A DNA stretch of 64,000 nt from Bradyrhizobium sp. G127 (GTDB taxonomy: Bacteria; Pseudomonadota; Alphaproteobacteria; Rhizobiales; Xanthobacteraceae). Under the pieces are notes generated by a model. It ran no database searches. It saw nothing but the letters and a program-made list of their open reading frames with translations, and had not been told where the DNA came from. The position numbers and the translations under genes are program-made. Below are positions 1 through 8,468 of this stretch, piece by piece (within the stretch, counting starts at the first letter, position 1; every line of letters begins with the position of its first letter). The stretch is taken from assembly GCF_021502575.1 (NCBI RefSeq), contig NZ_JAKFGN010000001.1, positions 2,356,001 to 2,420,000 on the forward strand, read 5' to 3'.

Positions 1-129
1 CCGTCCGTCGGCCTCGATCGGCATGCGGCCGATGATCGTGTAGACATTCGACCGGATCTTTTCGGCCCGGCCTTGCGGTCCCTGACTCTGGTGATGAACG
101 TCTTCGTTTATCGAAAAGTTGTGGGCCAT
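1..129 (-). CDS. Hypothetical protein, 5' part only (runs off the window)
   Basis: An open frame of 43 codons starts at ATG (127-129) and is still open at the window edge. It begins MAHNFSINEDVHHQSQGPQG and continues with a charged, non-membrane stretch. A good ribosome site, GGAG, lies about 7 bases upstream of the ATG on the minus strand, which makes the frame credible. I do not recognise the family. It is divergent from the TPR gene that starts at 359. Confidence 0.55.
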   Translation of the reverse strand, partial: MAHNFSINEDVHHQSQGPQGRAEKIRSNVYTIIGRMPIEADGR

Positions 130-206
130 GGGGAATCTCCGATCTGTGGCCTTGTAGCCACTGGGCCGGGGGTAAGCAACGAAGGTCTTTAGCCGGGAAA
201 AACAGC

Positions 207-236
207 GCCGGATCAGCGTTAACGGTCTGATCCGGC
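207..236. repeat. Perfect 10-bp inverted repeat between divergent genes
   Basis: GCCGGATCAG (207-216) pairs perfectly with CTGATCCGGC (227-236) across a 10-base loop containing GTTAAC. A T-run follows on the minus-strand reading (TTTTT after a GCTG spacer) and a weaker one on the plus strand (TTTT). It resembles an intrinsic terminator, but it lies between two divergent genes, so no annotated transcript obviously ends here. It could insulate the two promoters or be an operator. Confidence 0.5.
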
Positions 237-358
237 TGGTTTTGCCTTGTCGTTGCCATACCGGTACTGTATCGCCGCCGTCACGTTGGGGAGCCGCGCC
301 GGGCGCGGCCGATGGCGTTTTCGCAGATCTTTCAAAGCATGCCGGGCGGGACAATTAA

Positions 359-1012
359 GTGTCTGAAATATTTAATGAAATAGACGAAGACCTGCGGCGC
401 GAACAGCTCAAGAAGCTGTGGGACCGTTATTCGATCTTTGTCGTGGCTGCGGCGATTCTAATCGTCGCCGCCGTCGGAGGCTGGCGCGGCTATATGTACC
501 TCGAGGCTAAGAAGGCCGCCGAGGCCGGATCGGCCTTTGAGGCTGCCGTCACGCTGTCGGAACAGGGCAAGAGTGTCGAGGCTGAGGCCGCTTTCGCCAA
601 GATCGCTGCCGATGGATCGAAGGGTTACCGCGGGCTGGCGCGGCTGCGCGCCGCTGCGGAGGCGGCGACCCGTGATCCGCAGGCCGCCGGTAAGCTTTAC
701 GACGCCATTGCCGCCGATCCTGCGATGTCCGGCTCGGAGCAGGATCTCGCGCGGATTCGCGCAGGCGGCCTGCTGATGGAAACCGAGCCCTACGCCGCGA
801 TGCGTCAGCGCCTTGAGCCCGCGACCGGCGAGGACCGCACCTACCGGCATACCGCGCGCGAACTTCTCGCGCTGTCGGCGTGGCGCGCAAACGATATAAC
901 CGCCACCCGCCAGTGGCTGGACATGATCGGCAACGATGCGCGCACGCCTGCGAGCATGCGCAGCCGTGCCGAGGCGATGCAGGCTTTGCTGCCGCCGGCT
1001 GCGAAAAGTTAA
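359..1012 (+). CDS. TPR_21/YfgM-like inner membrane protein
   Basis: 217 residues from a GTG start. The layout matches the TPR_21 (YfgM, ancillary SecYEG translocon subunit) family: a charged cytoplasmic N-terminus (residues 1-22), one membrane helix (about 24-42, YSIFVVAAAILIVAAVGG) and a helical TPR-like periplasmic domain to the end. YfgM works with PpiD at the Sec translocon as a periplasmic chaperone. In many proteobacteria it sits directly upstream of bamB and der, and here der follows two genes downstream, which supports the assignment. Repeats are too degenerate to count by eye. The start is the only one that gives the full N-terminus ahead of the membrane segment. Confidence 0.8.
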   Translation: MSEIFNEIDEDLRREQLKKLWDRYSIFVVAAAILIVAAVGGWRGYMYLEAKKAAEAGSAFEAAVTLSEQGKSVEAEAAFAKIAADGSKGYRGLARLRAAAEAATRDPQAAGKLYDAIAADPAMSGSEQDLARIRAGGLLMETEPYAAMRQRLEPATGEDRTYRHTARELLALSAWRANDITATRQWLDMIGNDARTPASMRSRAEAMQALLPPAAKS

Positions 1013-1105
1013 GATCGTTGGGGCACAATCTTTCCGGAAAAGCGCTGCGCTTCGGATGTCGTTCAAATCCAGGCCGGCCAGAGCCAAAGTCCAAGTGAGA
1101 TATTG

Positions 1106-1648
1106 ATGCGCCGCTCGCAACGCCTGATTGCCGCCACCGTTCTTGCGTCGATTTCGATCGCGCTCGCGGGCTGTTCCAGCGGCAATTTCGATCCGACCGA
1201 CCTGATGGACTGGTTCGACACAAAAAAGAAGCTGCCGGGCGAGCGCAAGCCGGTTTTCCCCGAGGGCGTGCCCGGCGTCGAGCAGGGCGTGCCGAAGGAT
1301 CTCTACAAGGGGGCGCAGCAGCAACAGCAGGATCAGCCGCCGGTGGCCGATGTCGCGCCGCCGCCAGAACCGAAATCCCGGCGATCGGCCGCGAAATCCG
1401 ACGCCCGCGCCAGCGCGCCGCGTGACGCCGAGCCATTCCCGACGCCGGTGGACGATCCCAACGCCGCGCCGCCGAAGATGAAGAAGCCGAAGCGTACGCG
1501 CATTACTGCGCCGCCGCCCGATGCCGAACCTGCCCAACAGGCACCGGCGCAGGCGCAGCCCCGCCAGGCCGTACCGCCGCCTGCGCAGCAGCAGTCGGCT
1601 CCATCCGCGTTTCCGGCTCCGCTGCCGAGCGGGGGCTTTGCCCGCTGA
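1106..1648 (+). CDS. Proline- and alanine-rich lipoprotein upstream of der
   Basis: About 180 residues. A signal peptide ends in a lipobox, LAGC, near residue 22, so this is a probable lipoprotein. The mature part opens with a WFDTKKKLPGERKPVFPEG stretch and then becomes low complexity: a Q tract, then P/A/K-rich segments with basic clusters (KMKKPKR). I chose the ATG at 1106 over the TTG directly before it. In other proteobacteria the slot between YfgM and Der holds the beta-propeller lipoprotein BamB. No propeller repeats are visible here, so this is either an unrelated Nitrobacteraceae lipoprotein or a reduced occupant of that slot (inference). The function is unknown. Confidence 0.7.
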   Translation: MRRSQRLIAATVLASISIALAGCSSGNFDPTDLMDWFDTKKKLPGERKPVFPEGVPGVEQGVPKDLYKGAQQQQQDQPPVADVAPPPEPKSRRSAAKSDARASAPRDAEPFPTPVDDPNAAPPKMKKPKRTRITAPPPDAEPAQQAPAQAQPRQAVPPPAQQQSAPSAFPAPLPSGGFAR

Positions 1649-1749
1649 TCGATTTCAACAACGAGCGCGGTCCGGGCCGCGCCGTTTCACCTGTCACCTT
1701 GACCGGCATCGGATTGACTCCGGGTCCGTAAAGGGCGAACGGATCACAG

Positions 1750-3147
1750 ATGTCTTTCACGATTGCCATCATCGGCCGGCCCAACGTCGGCAAGTCGACG
1801 CTGTTCAACCGCCTGGTTGGACAGAAGCTCGCGCTTGTCGACGATCAGCCGGGCGTGACACGCGACCGGCGCGAAGGCGCGGGCCGTCTCGGCGATCTTG
1901 AGTTTACGCTCATCGACACAGCGGGTCTCGACAAGGGCGAACGTGGTTCGCTGACGGCGCGGATGCAGGAGCAGACCGAGGTCGCGATCGCTTCCGCCGA
2001 TGCGCTGATGTTCCTGATCGACGCGCGCGCCGGGTTGACGCCGAACGACCGCGCCTTCGCGGATTTCGCGCGTCGCGCCAACAAGCCAGTGGTGCTTGTC
2101 GCCAACAAGAGCGAGGGCAAGGCGGGCGAGGCCGGCGCGATGGAATCCTATGCGCTCGGCCTCGGCGATCCGATTCCGATTTCCGCCGAACACGGCGAAG
2201 GCCTCAGCGATCTTTATGACGCGCTGCGCGTGCTGATGCCGGAGCCTGCCGAGACGGAAGATGACGACGAAGAGTCGGATGAATTCGAGAACGTCGACGG
2301 TGACGACGCGAGCCTCTCGACACGCCCGATCCGTGTCGCGGTGCTCGGCCGCCCCAATGCTGGCAAGTCGACGCTGATCAATCGCCTGCTCGGCGAGGAG
2401 CGCCTGCTTACCAGCCCGGAAGCCGGAACGACGCGCGACTCCATCGCGGTCGATGTGACATGGAAGGGCCGCGAGTTTCGCGTGTTTGACACCGCGGGCT
2501 TGCGGCGGCGTTCACGTATTGAGGACAAGCTGGAGAAGCTGTCCGTGTCAGATGCGCTGCGCGCAGTGCGTTTCGCGGAAGTCGTCGTGCTGATGATGGA
2601 TGCGCAAAACAAGTTCGAGGAGCAGGATCTGCGGCTCGCCGATCTGATCGAGCGCGAAGGCCGCGCCATCGTGATCGCCGTCAACAAGTGGGACCTGATG
2701 GATCGCGCGCCGAGCCAGATCGCGAAGCTGCGCGAAGACGCCGACCATCTGCTGCCGCAGGTCAAGGGCATGCCGGTGGTGGCTGTATCCGGCATGATGG
2801 GCGAGGGCATCGACCGGCTGATGAGCGCCATCGAGGACGCTTACGCGGTCTGGAACAGGCGCGCCTCGACGGCTTCGCTCAACCGCTGGTTCGAGCAGGC
2901 GGTCGAGAACAATCCGCCTCCGGCGGTGTCGGGGCGCAGACTCAAGCTCAACTACATCACCCAGACCAAGGCGCGCCCGCCGAGCTTCGTGGTGTTTTGC
3001 TCCCGCGCCGATGCTGTGCCGGAATCCTATCTGCGCTATCTGGTCAACAGCCTGCGTGGCTTTTTTGAGCTGCCCGGCACGCCGATCCGCATCACGCTGC
3101 GCGAGAAGGCCAATCCGTTCGCGCACAAGCGCAGGCGTCCGTCATAA
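1750..3147 (+). CDS. der: Ribosome-associated GTPase Der (EngA)
   Basis: 465 residues with the double G-domain unique to Der. The first P-loop is GRPNVGKST (residues 9-17), with DTAG at 56-59 and the G4 motif present as NKSE. An acidic linker ([11 protein letters not shown], about 169-179) leads to the second P-loop, GRPNAGKST (199-207), with NKWD further on. The C-terminal KH-like domain ends in a basic tail (AHKRRRPS). Der is needed for 50S subunit assembly. The gene is followed by a strong intrinsic terminator at 3288-3322. The length is normal for alphaproteobacteria. Confidence 0.97.
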   Translation: MSFTIAIIGRPNVGKSTLFNRLVGQKLALVDDQPGVTRDRREGAGRLGDLEFTLIDTAGLDKGERGSLTARMQEQTEVAIASADALMFLIDARAGLTPNDRAFADFARRANKPVVLVANKSEGKAGEAGAMESYALGLGDPIPISAEHGEGLSDLYDALRVLMPEPAETEDDDEESDEFENVDGDDASLSTRPIRVAVLGRPNAGKSTLINRLLGEERLLTSPEAGTTRDSIAVDVTWKGREFRVFDTAGLRRRSRIEDKLEKLSVSDALRAVRFAEVVVLMMDAQNKFEEQDLRLADLIEREGRAIVIAVNKWDLMDRAPSQIAKLREDADHLLPQVKGMPVVAVSGMMGEGIDRLMSAIEDAYAVWNRRASTASLNRWFEQAVENNPPPAVSGRRLKLNYITQTKARPPSFVVFCSRADAVPESYLRYLVNSLRGFFELPGTPIRITLREKANPFAHKRRRPS

Positions 3148-3235
3148 GACGCTCGTTCCTTTAACCAGATTGCGAGTTTGGGCGCTGCGCGGCGATCCGC
3201 GCCTTGCGCTGGCGCGAATATTGCTCTTGTTAGAA

Positions 3236-3267
3236 GACCGTCCATTTACTCCAGTTTTTGGACGGTC
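3236..3267. repeat. Inverted repeat downstream of der
   Basis: GACCGTCC (3236-3243) and GGACGGTC (3260-3267) are perfectly complementary across a 16-base loop that contains TTTTT. It lies 20 bases before the stronger der terminator and may be a first transcript-end stem-loop. Confidence 0.45.
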
Positions 3268-3287
3268 GCCCCTTAGGCTGGGGGCTG

Positions 3288-3322
3288 GCCGCCAGTTTTC
3301 TCCGGTAGACTGGCGGCTTTTT
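3288..3322 (+). terminator. Rho-independent terminator of der
   Basis: Perfect 9-bp stem GCCGCCAGT (3288-3296) with ACTGGCGGC (3309-3317), a 12-base loop, then TTTTT (3318-3322). It has no T-run on the minus-strand reading, so it serves der rather than the convergent DUF2147 gene. Confidence 0.85.
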
Positions 3323-3379
3323 CATCAGCGGCATCGCGGTGCGCCGCGGGCGGGTTGTCCGCTCTGCGAACGAAAGCAA

Positions 3380-3793
3380 TCAATTCACCCGTGTCCAGCT
3401 TGTGGACTTGCAGATCATTCCGCCCATGGCGCATCCCGCCGTTGTGAGTGAATGACCTGAGAGCGACATTTTGCCTGCGTAGGTCTGCCCGTCTTCCGGA
3501 TTGAAGGCCGAGCCCTTCCACGAATCCGTACCGTCCGGTTTCATGTCGAAGAAGATGCGCTGGCCGACCTTGGCTTTGGTATCGGTGCCGGGCTTGATCC
3601 AGGTAAGAGTCCCGCATAATGCGCCGCCACCGCAAGGCGCGATCCTGACATGCGACGCGCCGCTTTCGCGCAGCCAGGTGCCCGCAGCGTCACCCGAAAA
3701 TGCGGGTGAGCTTGCGAGGGCGAGAACCGCAAACGCGAGGCTTGCAAACGCCAAGCCTGCAAACGGAACGCGCAGAATAGTTCTGGATGTCAT
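3380..3793 (-). CDS. DUF2147 secreted protein
   Basis: 137 residues starting at the ATG at 3791-3793, which has a GGAGG ribosome site about 8 bases upstream. The frame stays open 32 codons further upstream, but that part lacks a start with a ribosome site and would bury the signal peptide. A hydrophobic signal sequence (about residues 8-33) precedes a mature domain of the DUF2147 type: GTWLRESG near the start, then G-x-L-x-W and D-x-x-N-P-E-D-G-x-x-Y-x-G-K-M near the middle. DUF2147 proteins are small periplasmic beta-rich proteins of unknown biochemical role. Convergent with der. Confidence 0.8.
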   Translation of the reverse strand: MTSRTILRVPFAGLAFASLAFAVLALASSPAFSGDAAGTWLRESGASHVRIAPCGGGALCGTLTWIKPGTDTKAKVGQRIFFDMKPDGTDSWKGSAFNPEDGQTYAGKMSLSGHSLTTAGCAMGGMICKSTSWTRVN

Positions 3794-3907
3794 GATCTTT
3801 TTCCTCCGGCATATGCCGGCCTCTTCGGGCCAGCTTGGCGCAAAATTGAATAGCGCGCGCCGGAGAGTGTCAATCGGATGAGAGGTCACATCGGATCGAA
3901 CAGGCGA

Positions 3908-4648
3908 CTACGCAGGCGTGCGGAAGCTCATCAGCGTTTTCGATGGATAGTCGAAACACTTTCCGCTCTCGGTGAAGGAGGGCGCGCACATCGGCACGAT
4001 GAATTCCGCGACTTGTTCGGGCGTATCGAGAATCATCGGATCTTCGCCCGGCATCACGGTGGCGCGCATGCGGGTGCGGATCGGTCCGGGGCTGAACAGA
4101 TTGGCGCGGATATTTGTGGTGGCGGTCTCGTTGGCCCAGACCCGCACCAACGCATCGAGCGCCGCCTTCGACGCAGCGTAAGGTCCCATATAGGCAATGG
4201 CCTTGTGGGCCGCGCCAGATGTGATGAACACCGCGCGTCCGGCGTCGGACTTTTGCAGCAGCGGCTCCATGCAGCGGATCAGCTGGAAGTTTGCGGTGGC
4301 ATTCACCGCCATCACCTTGTCCCAGTATTTCGGATCGGTATGACCGAGCGGTGATGAGGTTCCGGATACGCCGGCGTTGCCGACGAGAATGTCGAGCTTG
4401 CCGTGGCGTTCATGCAGCGCCGCGCCCAGCCGGGCGATGCCGTCCATGTCTGTCATATCGAGCGGCACGAGAGTCGCGGTCCCGCCGTCGGTGCGAATGG
4501 CGTCGTCGAGTTCTTCGAGGCCGCCCTGTGTCCGCGCCACGGCAACGATATGCGCACCGGCCCGCGCCAGCGCGCGCGCCGTGGCGTAGCCGATGCCGCG
4601 CGATGCGCCGGTGACGAGAGCGATGCGGGAGGAGAGGGGTTGGGTCAT
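3908..4648 (-). CDS. SDR-family oxidoreductase
   Basis: 246 residues from the ATG at 4646-4648. Classical short-chain dehydrogenase features: cofactor motif TGASRGIG (13-20), NAG in ILVGNAGVSG, catalytic Ser in FITSGAA and the Y-x3-K pair in YAASK. The end PGPIRTRMR is the usual substrate-loop region. NAD(P)-dependent oxidoreduction is safe to state. The substrate cannot be read from the sequence. It stands alone on the minus strand, divergent from the GNAT gene. Confidence 0.85.
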   Translation of the reverse strand: MTQPLSSRIALVTGASRGIGYATARALARAGAHIVAVARTQGGLEELDDAIRTDGGTATLVPLDMTDMDGIARLGAALHERHGKLDILVGNAGVSGTSSPLGHTDPKYWDKVMAVNATANFQLIRCMEPLLQKSDAGRAVFITSGAAHKAIAYMGPYAASKAALDALVRVWANETATTNIRANLFSPGPIRTRMRATVMPGEDPMILDTPEQVAEFIVPMCAPSFTESGKCFDYPSKTLMSFRTPA

Positions 4649-4760
4649 TGCGGCGCTGTCTCTGGATTGGCCCGCCCGAGTCATCGCCGTTAAAACAACA
4701 GCAGAGCCTCATCCATGAAACGGGCATTCACGTGTTCCGACAGGGGTATTACAGACATGA

Positions 4761-4783
4761 ATGGCCGGGACAAGCCCGGCCAT
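4761..4783. repeat. Palindromic repeat (REP-like unit)
   Basis: ATGGCCGGG (4761-4769) and CCCGGCCAT (4775-4783) form a perfect 9-bp stem around ACAAG. It lies between the divergent SDR and GNAT genes. A palindrome of this kind is, from memory, dispersed in intergenic regions of Bradyrhizobium-type genomes; copy number cannot be tested in this window. Confidence 0.5.
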
Positions 4784-4812
4784 GACAGGGCTATTTATGC
4801 TAGACGGCCGCC

Positions 4813-5328
4813 ATGACCCGGTATGATCCCTCCGCCCGCCAGTGGCGTCCCATGACAGCGGACGACCTTCAGGCAACCTGCGCGCTCTCCGCCACCATTC
4901 ATCAGGCCTATCCGGAAGACGACGCAGTCTTTGCTGAGCGATTGAGACTTTATCCGGCGGGCTGCCATGTATATGCGGCGGCTGAAAGCGTCGCAGCCTA
5001 TGTGCTTAGCCATCCGTGGCGGGAGTTCGACGCGCCACCGCTCAATTCCCTGCTCGGTGAACTGCCTGCGCCGCCGTCAACGTATTACATCCACGATCTC
5101 GCGCTGGCGCCGTATGCGCGCGGCACCGGTGCCGCCGCGTCGATCGTCAGGAAGCTTGCAGATCGGGCCCGCGAGGCGGGGCTGCACACCATGTCCCTGG
5201 TGGCGGTGAATGGATCGGCCGGGTTCTGGCGGCGTCAGGGCTTTGAGCAGACGCAAGTCCCGGCGCTGGCAGAAAAGCTGCGCAGTTATCGCGACGAGGG
5301 CGTGCGGTTCATGGTGCGAATGTTGTGA
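4813..5328 (+). CDS. GNAT-family N-acetyltransferase
   Basis: 171 residues. The acetyl-CoA site is visible as IHDLALAPYARGTGAAASIV (motif A, R/Q-x-x-G-x-G/A), followed by the motif B region ending in NGSAGFWRRQGFE, a common GNAT C-terminal pattern (N-x-x-A-x-x-F-Y/W-x-x-x-G-F). The acceptor substrate is unknown. It is followed after 13 bases by a methyltransferase on the same strand, so the two are probably co-transcribed. Confidence 0.85.
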   Translation: MTRYDPSARQWRPMTADDLQATCALSATIHQAYPEDDAVFAERLRLYPAGCHVYAAAESVAAYVLSHPWREFDAPPLNSLLGELPAPPSTYYIHDLALAPYARGTGAAASIVRKLADRAREAGLHTMSLVAVNGSAGFWRRQGFEQTQVPALAEKLRSYRDEGVRFMVRML

Positions 5329-5341
5329 CAGGGAGCAATCA

Positions 5342-5956
5342 ATGTCCTGGCATTCTTCTTCCAAAAATATCGGAGCCTTGTACGAACGCCATGCGGCGGC
5401 CTTCGACGAGGATCGAGGCAAGCGGCTTGTCGAACGCGCGTGGATGGAGCGCTTCAGGGCCGCGATGCCCAAGAGCGCGACCGTGCTCGATCTCGGATGC
5501 GGATCGGGCGAGCCGGTCGCGCGCTTCCTGATTGAGGCGGGGCATCGCGTTACAGGCGTGGATTCATCGCCGACGCTGATCGATCTGTGCCGGTCGCGCT
5601 TTCCCGCGTACGAATGGATCGTCGCTGATATGCGCGATCTCCGCCTTGATCGCCGCTTCGGCGGGATCATCGCCTGGAACAGCTTCTTTCATCTGACGCC
5701 GGACGATCAGTGCGCGATGTGGGGCGTCTTTCGCGCCCATGCCGAACCCGGAGCGGCGCTGATGTTTACGAGCGGACCCGCGGCCGGCGAGGCGATTGGC
5801 GAGTATCAGGGAGAGGCATTGTATCATGCCAGCCTTGATCCCGCGGACTATGAGAAACTCGCCAGGGCGCACGGCTTCGATGTCGTGAGCTATGTACCCG
5901 AAGATCAGGACTGCGGCGGCCTGACGGTCTGGCTTATGCAAAAGCGGTCCAACTGA
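5342..5956 (+). CDS. Class I SAM-dependent methyltransferase
   Basis: 204 residues starting at ATG 5342 with a GGGAG ribosome site. SAM-binding motif I is VLDLGCGSGEPVARF, with the acidic residue at the end of strand 2 in VTGVDSS and motif II in ADMRDL. This is the small Methyltransf_11/25 type. The substrate is not predictable. The frame is open upstream, inside the GNAT gene, but the ATG with its ribosome site gives the usual family length. Convergent with purF. Confidence 0.85.
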   Translation: MSWHSSSKNIGALYERHAAAFDEDRGKRLVERAWMERFRAAMPKSATVLDLGCGSGEPVARFLIEAGHRVTGVDSSPTLIDLCRSRFPAYEWIVADMRDLRLDRRFGGIIAWNSFFHLTPDDQCAMWGVFRAHAEPGAALMFTSGPAAGEAIGEYQGEALYHASLDPADYEKLARAHGFDVVSYVPEDQDCGGLTVWLMQKRSN

Positions 5957-5993
5957 AGCCGGACGCAGGCAGCATTACCGAAACGCCGAAGAT

Positions 5994-7511
5994 TCAGCTC
6001 GCCTCGGCCAGCAGCGACAATTGCCGCGGCTGCGGTTCGACCTGGGTCTGGTCGGTGAGGTGGGTCGGATAAGCGCCGGTGAAGCAATGATCCGAGAACT
6101 TCGGATTGGCCGGGTCGCGGCCCGGATAACCCATGGCGCGATACATGCCGTCGATCGACAGGAATGCCAGCGAATCCGCGCCGATGATGTCGCGCATTTC
6201 TTCCAGCGTATGGGTCGCGGCAAGCAGGCCGCCCCGGTCCGGCAGGTCGATGCCGTAATAGTCGGGATTGATGATCGGCGGCGAGGCAAGGCGGAAATGG
6301 ACTTCCCTGGCGCCGGCGTCGCGCATCATGCGGACGATCTTCTTCGACGTGGTGCCGCGCACCAGCGAGTCGTCGATCAGGATGATGCGCTTGCCTTCGA
6401 TGGCCGCGCGGTTGGGCGCGTGCTTCATGCGCACGCCGAGTTCGCGCACGCTTTGGGTCGGCTGGATGAAGGTACGGCCGACATAGTGGTTGCGGATGAT
6501 GCCGAGTTCGAACGGCACGCCGGAATACTGGCTGTAGCCGACCGCGGCAGGAACGCCGGAATCCGGCACCGGCACGATGACATCCACATCGACGTGGCTT
6601 TCACGCGCGAGCTGCGCGCCGAAATTCTTGCGGACTTCGTAGACCGAGCGGCCGCCGACGACCGAGTCCGGCCGGGCGAAATAGATGTATTCGAAGATGC
6701 ACGGGCGGGGCGGCATCGGCGGGAACGGCTTGTGGATTTCCTGGCCGTGTTCGTCGAACACGATCACTTCGCCGGGTTCGATGTCGCGAATATATTTCGC
6801 GCCGATGATGTCGAGCGCGCAGGTTTCCGACGCGAGGATCGGACAGCCGTCGAGTTCGCCGAGCACCAGCGGGCGGATGCCGAGCGGATCGCGCGCGCCG
6901 ACCAGCTTCTTGTTGGTGAGCGACACCAGCGCGTAGGCGCCTTCGATGGCGCGCAAGGCTTCGATGTAGCGCTCGATGAAACGGCCGCGCTTGGACTGCG
7001 CCACCAGATGCAGGATCACCTCGGTATCGGTGGTGGATTGCATCACCGTGCCGTGGCGGACAAGTTCGCGCCGTAGCGTCAGGCCGTTGGTGAGGTTGCC
7101 GTTGTGAGCGACGGCGAAGCCGCCGGCGTTAAGTTCGGCGAACAGCGGCTGCACGTTGCGCAGGATAGTGCCGCCGGTGGTGGAGTAACGGACGTGGCCG
7201 ACGGCCATGTTGCCCGGGAGGCGCGAAATAACTTCAGCGCGGGAGAAGGTGTCGCCGACGAGACCGAGACGCCGTTCGGAGTGGAAGCGACCGTTGTCGT
7301 AGGTGACGATGCCGGCGGCTTCCTGGCCGCGATGCTGAAGGGCATGAAGGCCCAGCGCCGTGATGGCCGCGGCGTCGGGGTGGCCGAAGATGCCGAACAC
7401 GCCGCATTCCTCGCGGAGCGTGTCGCCGTTGAGGTCTTTATCGAGATCCCAGTCGAGGTCGGTATCGGGATTTTGGGGCGGGTTGCTCGCATCGCCAGAG
7501 GGGTTTTTCAT
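5994..7511 (-). CDS. purF: Amidophosphoribosyltransferase
   Basis: 505 residues from the ATG at 7509-7511 (a GTG 13 codons upstream is the alternative). It catalyses the first committed step of purine synthesis, PRPP plus glutamine to phosphoribosylamine. The N-terminal Ntn glutaminase domain has its nucleophile Cys in REECGVFGI at about residue 36, so a propeptide of some 35 residues must be removed, longer than in most PurF proteins. The PRPP-binding motif VILIDDSLVRGTT-type (here IILIDDSLVRGTTSKK) is intact. cvpA lies directly upstream on the same strand, the classical cvpA-purF arrangement. Confidence 0.97.
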   Translation of the reverse strand: MKNPSGDASNPPQNPDTDLDWDLDKDLNGDTLREECGVFGIFGHPDAAAITALGLHALQHRGQEAAGIVTYDNGRFHSERRLGLVGDTFSRAEVISRLPGNMAVGHVRYSTTGGTILRNVQPLFAELNAGGFAVAHNGNLTNGLTLRRELVRHGTVMQSTTDTEVILHLVAQSKRGRFIERYIEALRAIEGAYALVSLTNKKLVGARDPLGIRPLVLGELDGCPILASETCALDIIGAKYIRDIEPGEVIVFDEHGQEIHKPFPPMPPRPCIFEYIYFARPDSVVGGRSVYEVRKNFGAQLARESHVDVDVIVPVPDSGVPAAVGYSQYSGVPFELGIIRNHYVGRTFIQPTQSVRELGVRMKHAPNRAAIEGKRIILIDDSLVRGTTSKKIVRMMRDAGAREVHFRLASPPIINPDYYGIDLPDRGGLLAATHTLEEMRDIIGADSLAFLSIDGMYRAMGYPGRDPANPKFSDHCFTGAYPTHLTDQTQVEPQPRQLSLLAEAS

Positions 7512-7555
7512 ATGGTCCACCGCGCCCTTCGTATGAGGCAGAACTGGCACTGAGC

Positions 7556-8200
7556 CTAGCGTCCTGCGGCTTTGCCTTCGATCAACTGCTTCAGCCCGTC
7601 ACGAGCCGATTTTCCATACCCGCCATCGTTCCCCACCGTTGCCGTCGTGCGCGGTTCGGGAGCAGCATCGGTCTGCTCCTCGTCGCCCTTTTTCTTGAAC
7701 CTCTTCAAGATGGTGTTCTCGGGGTCGTCCGGCAAGAGCGACATCAGCCAATCGCCGGTTCCCTGCAACATCACTCGCGACTTGGCATTACGAACCCATT
7801 CGGGCTGTTGTTTGTCCGGCACCAGCCAGGCGAAGAAAAGGAATGCGACCACCATGATGAGCAGGCCGCGGGCGAGGCCGAACAGGAAACCAAGGGTGCG
7901 GTCGAGCGCGCCGATGCGTGAATCCAGGATCATGTCCGAGATGCGCACGGTGATGATCGAGACCACGATCAGCGTGAGAATGAACACCCCGGCCACCACG
8001 GCGATGGCCGCGACGGTGTCGTTGTTGAAGTAGGTTTTCGCGGTCGGCAGCAGCTTCTGATAGGCATAGAGCGTGGTCAGCGCGGCCGCGCCCCACGCTG
8101 CGATCGACAGGATTTCGCGCATGAAGCCGCGGATCATCGCCAGCAGGCCCGACAACAGCATCACAGCAAGGACGATAATGTCGAGAAGCGTGATCGGCAT
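7556..8200 (-). CDS. cvpA: CvpA-family membrane protein
   Basis: 214 residues from the ATG at 8198-8200, which places the start directly before the first hydrophobic helix (MPITLLDIIVLAVMLLSG). Four membrane helices fill residues 1-130, with the typical G-F-x-R-E motif after the first (IRGFMREI). The C-terminal 80 residues are hydrophilic and charged, longer than in E. coli CvpA. Colicin V production family proteins act in envelope homeostasis; the exact role is not known. It ends 45 bases before purF. Confidence 0.85.
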   Translation of the reverse strand: MPITLLDIIVLAVMLLSGLLAMIRGFMREILSIAAWGAAALTTLYAYQKLLPTAKTYFNNDTVAAIAVVAGVFILTLIVVSIITVRISDMILDSRIGALDRTLGFLFGLARGLLIMVVAFLFFAWLVPDKQQPEWVRNAKSRVMLQGTGDWLMSLLPDDPENTILKRFKKKGDEEQTDAAPEPRTTATVGNDGGYGKSARDGLKQLIEGKAAGR

Positions 8201-8420
8201 CGGCTGGTCAGGTCCGCTTTCAGTTTCAAGAGCCGCCACAAGAACCGCGAATCGGGTCGTCTTGCGCCCGGTTAGCTGACGGCCATATGGCACGTCCCGC
8301 AAGGGCCGGGAACCCGCAACCCCCAGCATCACACCGTCAAAACCGGATCGCTCCCGTTGATCGTCCGATTCAGTTAACGGACGGTATCGGCGGGCTGGCT
8401 GACAGGTTTCGAGGTCACGG

Positions 8421-8446
8421 CCGGGCGCGGATTATATAGCGCCCGG
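8421..8446. repeat. Hairpin between radA and cvpA
   Basis: CCGGGCGC (8421-8428) pairs with GCGCCCGG (8439-8446) around GGATTATATA. It follows the radA stop on the minus strand with no T-run, so it may pause or process the radA-cvpA transcript rather than end it. Confidence 0.4.
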
Positions 8447-8468
8447 TCATGCGAGCGTCACCTCGCCT

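Noticed and set aside
458-1537. Long minus-strand open frame opposite the TPR and lipoprotein genes
   Set aside because: Arg/His-rich composition typical of an antisense frame in GC-rich DNA; the plus-strand genes have signal, membrane and family features.
6021-7076. 351-codon plus-strand frame inside purF
   Set aside because: Antisense to the conserved PurF catalytic regions; no domain and no ribosome site.
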